From positions 1 through 24,022 of IMG/VR virus record IMGVR_UViG_3300008219_000098: a stretch of 24,022 nt of DNA; one strand, written 5' to 3'. This document shows positions 22,773 to 24,022 of the stretch, piece by piece. Source of the stretch: a virus. Below the pieces are notes generated by a model, which saw nothing but the letters and a program-made list of their open reading frames with translations, was not told the DNA's origin and did no database searches. Both the position numbers and the translations under genes were made by a program. Position 1 is the first letter of the stretch; every line of letters starts with the position of its first letter.

Positions 22773-23029
22773 TATAGGTCCTCGTGTGTCTCCGGAAGCG
22801 ACTCCGGTGTCTTCTCTCGAGGCACTTCAAGGTCCCTCATATATGCGTCGTGTCCCGGCATGTCTTGACAGTTGGTGGTGTTTACGCCAAAACACAAGAT
22901 CTGACCGTTCTGCACCGAGACTTGATGACGTGGATAGTCAAACCCGCATCGCGCACAGGCGTACCACTCTTCGTGAGCACGGCGGTTCGTTTGGCGCCTA
23001 TCGACGAGAACACTACCTATTTCGTGCAT
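22772..23029 (-). CDS. Small protein with four-cysteine zinc-ribbon-like motif
   Basis: 85 residues. Cys25 and Cys28 in YACARCGFDYP, then Cys46 and Cys54 in LCFGVNTTNC, make a plausible zinc ribbon; the C-terminal 20 residues are acidic and Pro-rich (PREKTPESLPETHEDL). Nothing else is recognisable. Its position before the adaptor gene and its size resemble the unassigned small genes that flank podovirus tail genes. It overlaps the 86-residue gene by 17 bases and the 73-residue gene by one. A nucleic-acid or protein-binding accessory role is possible but not shown. Confidence 0.6.
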   Translation of the reverse strand: MHEIGSVLVDRRQTNRRAHEEWYACARCGFDYPRHQVSVQNGQILCFGVNTTNCQDMPGHDAYMRDLEVPREKTPESLPETHEDL

Positions 23030-23273
23030 GAGACGATATGATATTCTGCAAGGCTACTACCGCATCAATGACCTTGCGGGTAGCTTCTTCGACCTCTTCG
23101 TCATCGAGGAGATCCTTGTTAACTCCCTGTTCCGCGATGCCCAGAACACTCTTTACTAGGTAGACGGCAGCATCCTGCTTGTACTTGCCTTTCTGTGTCA
23201 CGAACTTCTCCACCCATTGCACCGCTTCGACGATGTACGGAAAGAGTTTCATTCCAAGAGCTAGCCAACCCAT
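23013..23273 (-). CDS. Small helical phage protein of unknown function
   Basis: 86 residues, helical throughout. The N-terminus is amphipathic to hydrophobic (LALGMKLFPYIVEAVQWVEKFV, first part), followed by a basic Gly-Lys patch (QKGKYKQDA) and an acidic helix with VIDAVVALQN. Similar small proteins with a hydrophobic start, a GKxKxDA patch and a DAVVAxxN end are common near fibre genes in phages and have no agreed function; a membrane-associated (holin-like) role is a possibility only. A GGAGG site lies four or five bases before the ATG. Confidence 0.6.
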   Translation of the reverse strand: MGWLALGMKLFPYIVEAVQWVEKFVTQKGKYKQDAAVYLVKSVLGIAEQGVNKDLLDDEEVEEATRKVIDAVVALQNIISSHARNR

Positions 23274-23281
23274 GTCTCCTC

Positions 23282-23560
23282 CTAGTTTATACTAATCGCA
23301 TCTTGGTGTGCCTGATAAGCAGCTTTCACTTCTGGGGTCCAGGCAGCAGTGCAAATATCTTGCACCCGTGCATCCTCACCAGAGATATCCGAATCCTCCC
23401 AAGCACCTGAGGATTTATCACTCGGCACTAGTACATGCCGGTGAAATGTGCGAGTCAGTTCCTCGCCATCTTCCTTAAGGACTGTTGCTGTTCTAACTTG
23501 TACCGGACCAAGTTCAAGTACTTCAATCTTGTCTGCCACAACTTCTTTCGTCAGTGCCAT
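23282..23560 (-). CDS. Small conserved phage protein next to the tail fibre, unknown function
   Basis: 92 residues starting MALTKEVVADKIEVLELGPV. The pattern (beta-rich start, RTATVLKEDGEELTRTFHRH, then SGEDARVQDIC and a helix AAWTPEVKAAYQ) is one I have met in many environmental phages beside fibre genes, without assigned function. The ATG at 23558-23560 is chosen because AGGAG lies seven bases before it; a TTG codon just upstream would be in frame but too close to the site. The ribosome site sits around the last codon of the upstream fibre gene. Confidence 0.7.
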   Translation of the reverse strand: MALTKEVVADKIEVLELGPVQVRTATVLKEDGEELTRTFHRHVLVPSDKSSGAWEDSDISGEDARVQDICTAAWTPEVKAAYQAHQDAISIN

Positions 23561-23571
23561 CAAAATTCTCC

Positions 23572-24022
23572 TCAGACCGAGTAACTGCCAGTAATTTCAA
23601 ATTCGGTGTTGTTCGTAATCTCGTCCGTATCCATTTGGGTGGTGCCAGTATCGACATTTTCCTTCACCATGAAGAGATACATAAATGCACTACTGCCGTA
23701 TACCGGTGCCCACGCCTTGAAGTAATCACCCATAACGACATTGGCCGCCTTGGTCGTCGTGATCCCATTCTGACTCACTCCATTCGTAAACGGCAGACCT
23801 GTAATCTTTAAATACCCAGCGATAGTGCCTTTGCTACTCAGATTGATCGTTATATTGAAAGTGACCCGATTGCCGACCTTTGTGTAAATACCTGTTTGTG
23901 TGTCATACCCCACGCCCGATGCACTCGTCGTCCCGGTCAAGACAGGGGTAAATACGCCTTCCTCGTAGTCATCGAGGGTATTCGCTGCTGTAGTCTCTCC
24001 CGGGTTGAAACTCACCCCATTA
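23572..24022 (-). CDS. Tail fibre C-terminal domain, 5'-truncated by the window edge
   Basis: About 150 residues. The sequence NTLDDYEEGVFTPVLTG, then YDTQTGIYTKVGNRVTFNI and KITGLPFT, is the classic C-terminal segment of phage tail fibres and appendages (a beta-sandwich receptor-binding tip). The frame is open to the window end, and a GTG at 24013-24015 is preceded by further in-frame fibre-like residues (Asn-Gly), so the gene almost certainly starts outside. It is the most upstream visible gene of the leftward unit and a different fibre from the 506-residue one. Confidence 0.85.
   Translation of the reverse strand, partial: NGVSFNPGETTAANTLDDYEEGVFTPVLTGTTSASGVGYDTQTGIYTKVGNRVTFNITINLSSKGTIAGYLKITGLPFTNGVSQNGITTTKAANVVMGDYFKAWAPVYGSSAFMYLFMVKENVDTGTTQMDTDEITNNTEFEITGSYSV

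Noticed and set aside
24013-24015. GTG as the true start of the fibre at the right edge
   Set aside because: The frame stays open upstream with fibre-like residues, and the encoded segment is typical of a fibre C-terminus.

Overview
The window is part of a tailed double-stranded DNA phage genome. It is almost entirely coding, with short overlaps between genes, and it carries DNA-replication genes, tail and fibre genes and very large internal virion proteins. The layout suggests a podovirus with a T7-like virion module. The leftward genes, read in transcription order, correspond by position to T7 genes 11 to 16: adaptor, tail nozzle, small GNAT-like protein, then three or four large internal (ejection) proteins. 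There is no phage RNA polymerase here, and the replication genes run opposite to the virion genes, so this is not a simple T7 relative. The host cannot be named. Shine-Dalgarno sites, a peptidoglycan amidase and ejection proteins point to a bacterium, more likely Gram-negative (inference).

Positions 1-5517, plus strand: five genes joined by 4-base stop/start overlaps. They are the 3' part of a GTP cyclohydrolase I (folE), a family A DNA polymerase with an N-terminal family 4 uracil-DNA glycosylase domain, a short DpdA/TGT-like transglycosylase, a DUF3987-like ATPase with an odd P-loop, and a small helix-turn-helix protein. GTP cyclohydrolase I starts 7-deazaguanine synthesis and DpdA-type enzymes insert such bases into DNA. 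My reading is that this phage replaces some guanines in its genome with a 7-deazaguanine. The middle enzymes (QueD, QueE, QueC) are not in the window.

Positions 5405-24022, minus strand, transcribed right to left: the C-terminal part of a tail fibre (cut by the window end), four small proteins, a head-tail adaptor, a second tail fibre, a beta-propeller tail protein, a GNAT-like protein, a cysteine-rich virion protein, an 828-residue protein, a 1,856-residue protein with an SNase-like N-terminal domain, a 797-residue protein, and finally an amidase (endolysin). The two transcription units converge and overlap tail-to-tail by 113 bases at 5405-5517. I see no tRNA, CRISPR, insertion sequence, integrase or clear rho-independent terminator. 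No stretch longer than 300 bases lacks a gene.

The strongest leads are the folE-dpdA pairing around a UDG-polymerase fusion, the nuclease-fold domain inside a predicted ejected protein, and the 16-cysteine domain in another virion protein.
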